The position numbers and the translations under genes were made by a program. Source: Moraxellaceae bacterium (GTDB lineage Bacteria; Pseudomonadota; Gammaproteobacteria; Pseudomonadales; Moraxellaceae). From it: a stretch of DNA of 6,427 nucleotides. Of this stretch, positions 6,113-6,427 are shown one piece after another. The notes beneath the pieces are model-generated. The model searched no databases. It saw only the letters and a list, made by a program, of their open reading frames with translations, and was not told where the DNA came from. The stretch covers positions 1 to 6,427 of the forward strand of contig JASLCO010000076.1 in NCBI GenBank assembly GCA_030146505.1, read 5' to 3'. The first letter of the stretch is position 1, and each line of letters starts with the position of its first letter.

Positions 6113-6427
6113 TTATTGAGCTGCTTCACCGCAAACAGGACGGCCTCGGCATGGCCGTCCACTTTCACCTTGCGCCACTCGTTGCGCAGCACGCCGTCCT
6201 TGTCGATGAGGAAGGTACTGCGCTCCACGCCCAGCACCTGCTTGCCATACATGTTCTTCATCTTGATGACATCGAAGAGCTTGCACAGTTCTTCGTTCTC
6301 GTCGCTGACGAGCTCGAAGGGAAAGCACTGCGCTTCCTTGAATTTCTCGTGGGATTTCAGGCTGTCGCGGGAGACGCCGAGGATCATGCATTTCTCCGCC
6401 TTGAAGTCCGCGACATGATCGCGGACT
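6109..6427 (-). CDS. bcp: Bcp/PrxQ-type thioredoxin-dependent peroxiredoxin, C-terminal part (cut by the right edge)
   Basis: The C-terminal 105 or so residues of a peroxiredoxin that reduces hydrogen peroxide and organic hydroperoxides in the cytoplasm using thioredoxin. The reading frame is open to the right edge, and the visible protein begins VRDHVADFKAEKCMILGVS. Family-typical parts are ILGVSRDSLKSHEKF, FPFELVSDENEELCKLFDVI, the MYGKQVLGVERSTFLIDKDG strand region, and a C-terminal helix ending AVKQLNK. An ATG at 6387 lies inside the conserved ILGVSRDS strand, so it is not the true start. The N-terminal half, including the peroxidatic cysteine, lies outside the window and cannot be checked. 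The TGA stop at 6111-6109 is embedded in the GTTTCAC array. The gene converges on the TusA-family gene. A Bcp identity fits both the sequence and the bepA-tusA-bcp neighbourhood. Confidence 0.93.
   Translation of the reverse strand, partial: VRDHVADFKAEKCMILGVSRDSLKSHEKFKEAQCFPFELVSDENEELCKLFDVIKMKNMYGKQVLGVERSTFLIDKDGVLRNEWRKVKVDGHAEAVLFAVKQLNK

Noticed and set aside
6026..6418. 130-codon plus-strand open frame that reads the repeats as TFHVSRF
   Set aside because: It is antisense to bcp and begins in the tandem repeat; the bcp frame has clear family similarity.

Overview
The window is GC-rich with dense coding and short gaps. It most likely comes from a gammaproteobacterium. The order BepA-type M48 protease, TusA-family protein, Bcp peroxiredoxin is a neighbourhood I recall from Pseudomonas (around PA1005-PA1008). 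The REP-like palindromes also fit that class. The exact genus cannot be read from the sequence.

Left part (1-3907, all minus strand, so read right to left): a two-component signalling cluster. A 721-residue multi-spanning sensor kinase (1742-3907) overlaps a NarL/ComA-type response regulator (1095-1745) by four bases. After a 120-base gap with a perfect 7-2-7 palindrome comes a second membrane protein (1-974, cut by the left edge). Its first 324 residues are clearly paralogous to the N-terminus of the first kinase. Both have one transmembrane helix, an extracytoplasmic PDZ-like domain with a WLGL loop, then a long polytopic membrane region. In the complete kinase this leads through a GAF-like linker to a HisKA_3/HATPase_c core. 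The layout closely resembles the Bacillus ComP-ComA peptide sensor, here apparently with two sensors around one regulator.

Middle part (3908-4165): the leader of the kinase operon. It holds a GTG start with a strong Shine-Dalgarno sequence and a 72-base REP-like inverted repeat just after the protease stop codon.

Right part (4166-6427): bepA on the minus strand (periplasmic chaperone/metalloprotease for outer-membrane assembly), transcribed away from a TusA-family sulfur carrier on the plus strand. The sulfur-carrier gene converges on a right-truncated bcp gene (thiol peroxidase) on the minus strand. The roughly 180-base convergent gap holds a GC-rich hairpin and eight perfect tandem copies of GTTTCAC. 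The repeat array supplies the bcp stop codon, and an inverted copy of the same unit supplies the tusA-family stop codon.

The right-hand genes are envelope-quality-control and sulfur/redox housekeeping functions. The left-hand genes are a sensory module whose ligand and regulon are not visible here.
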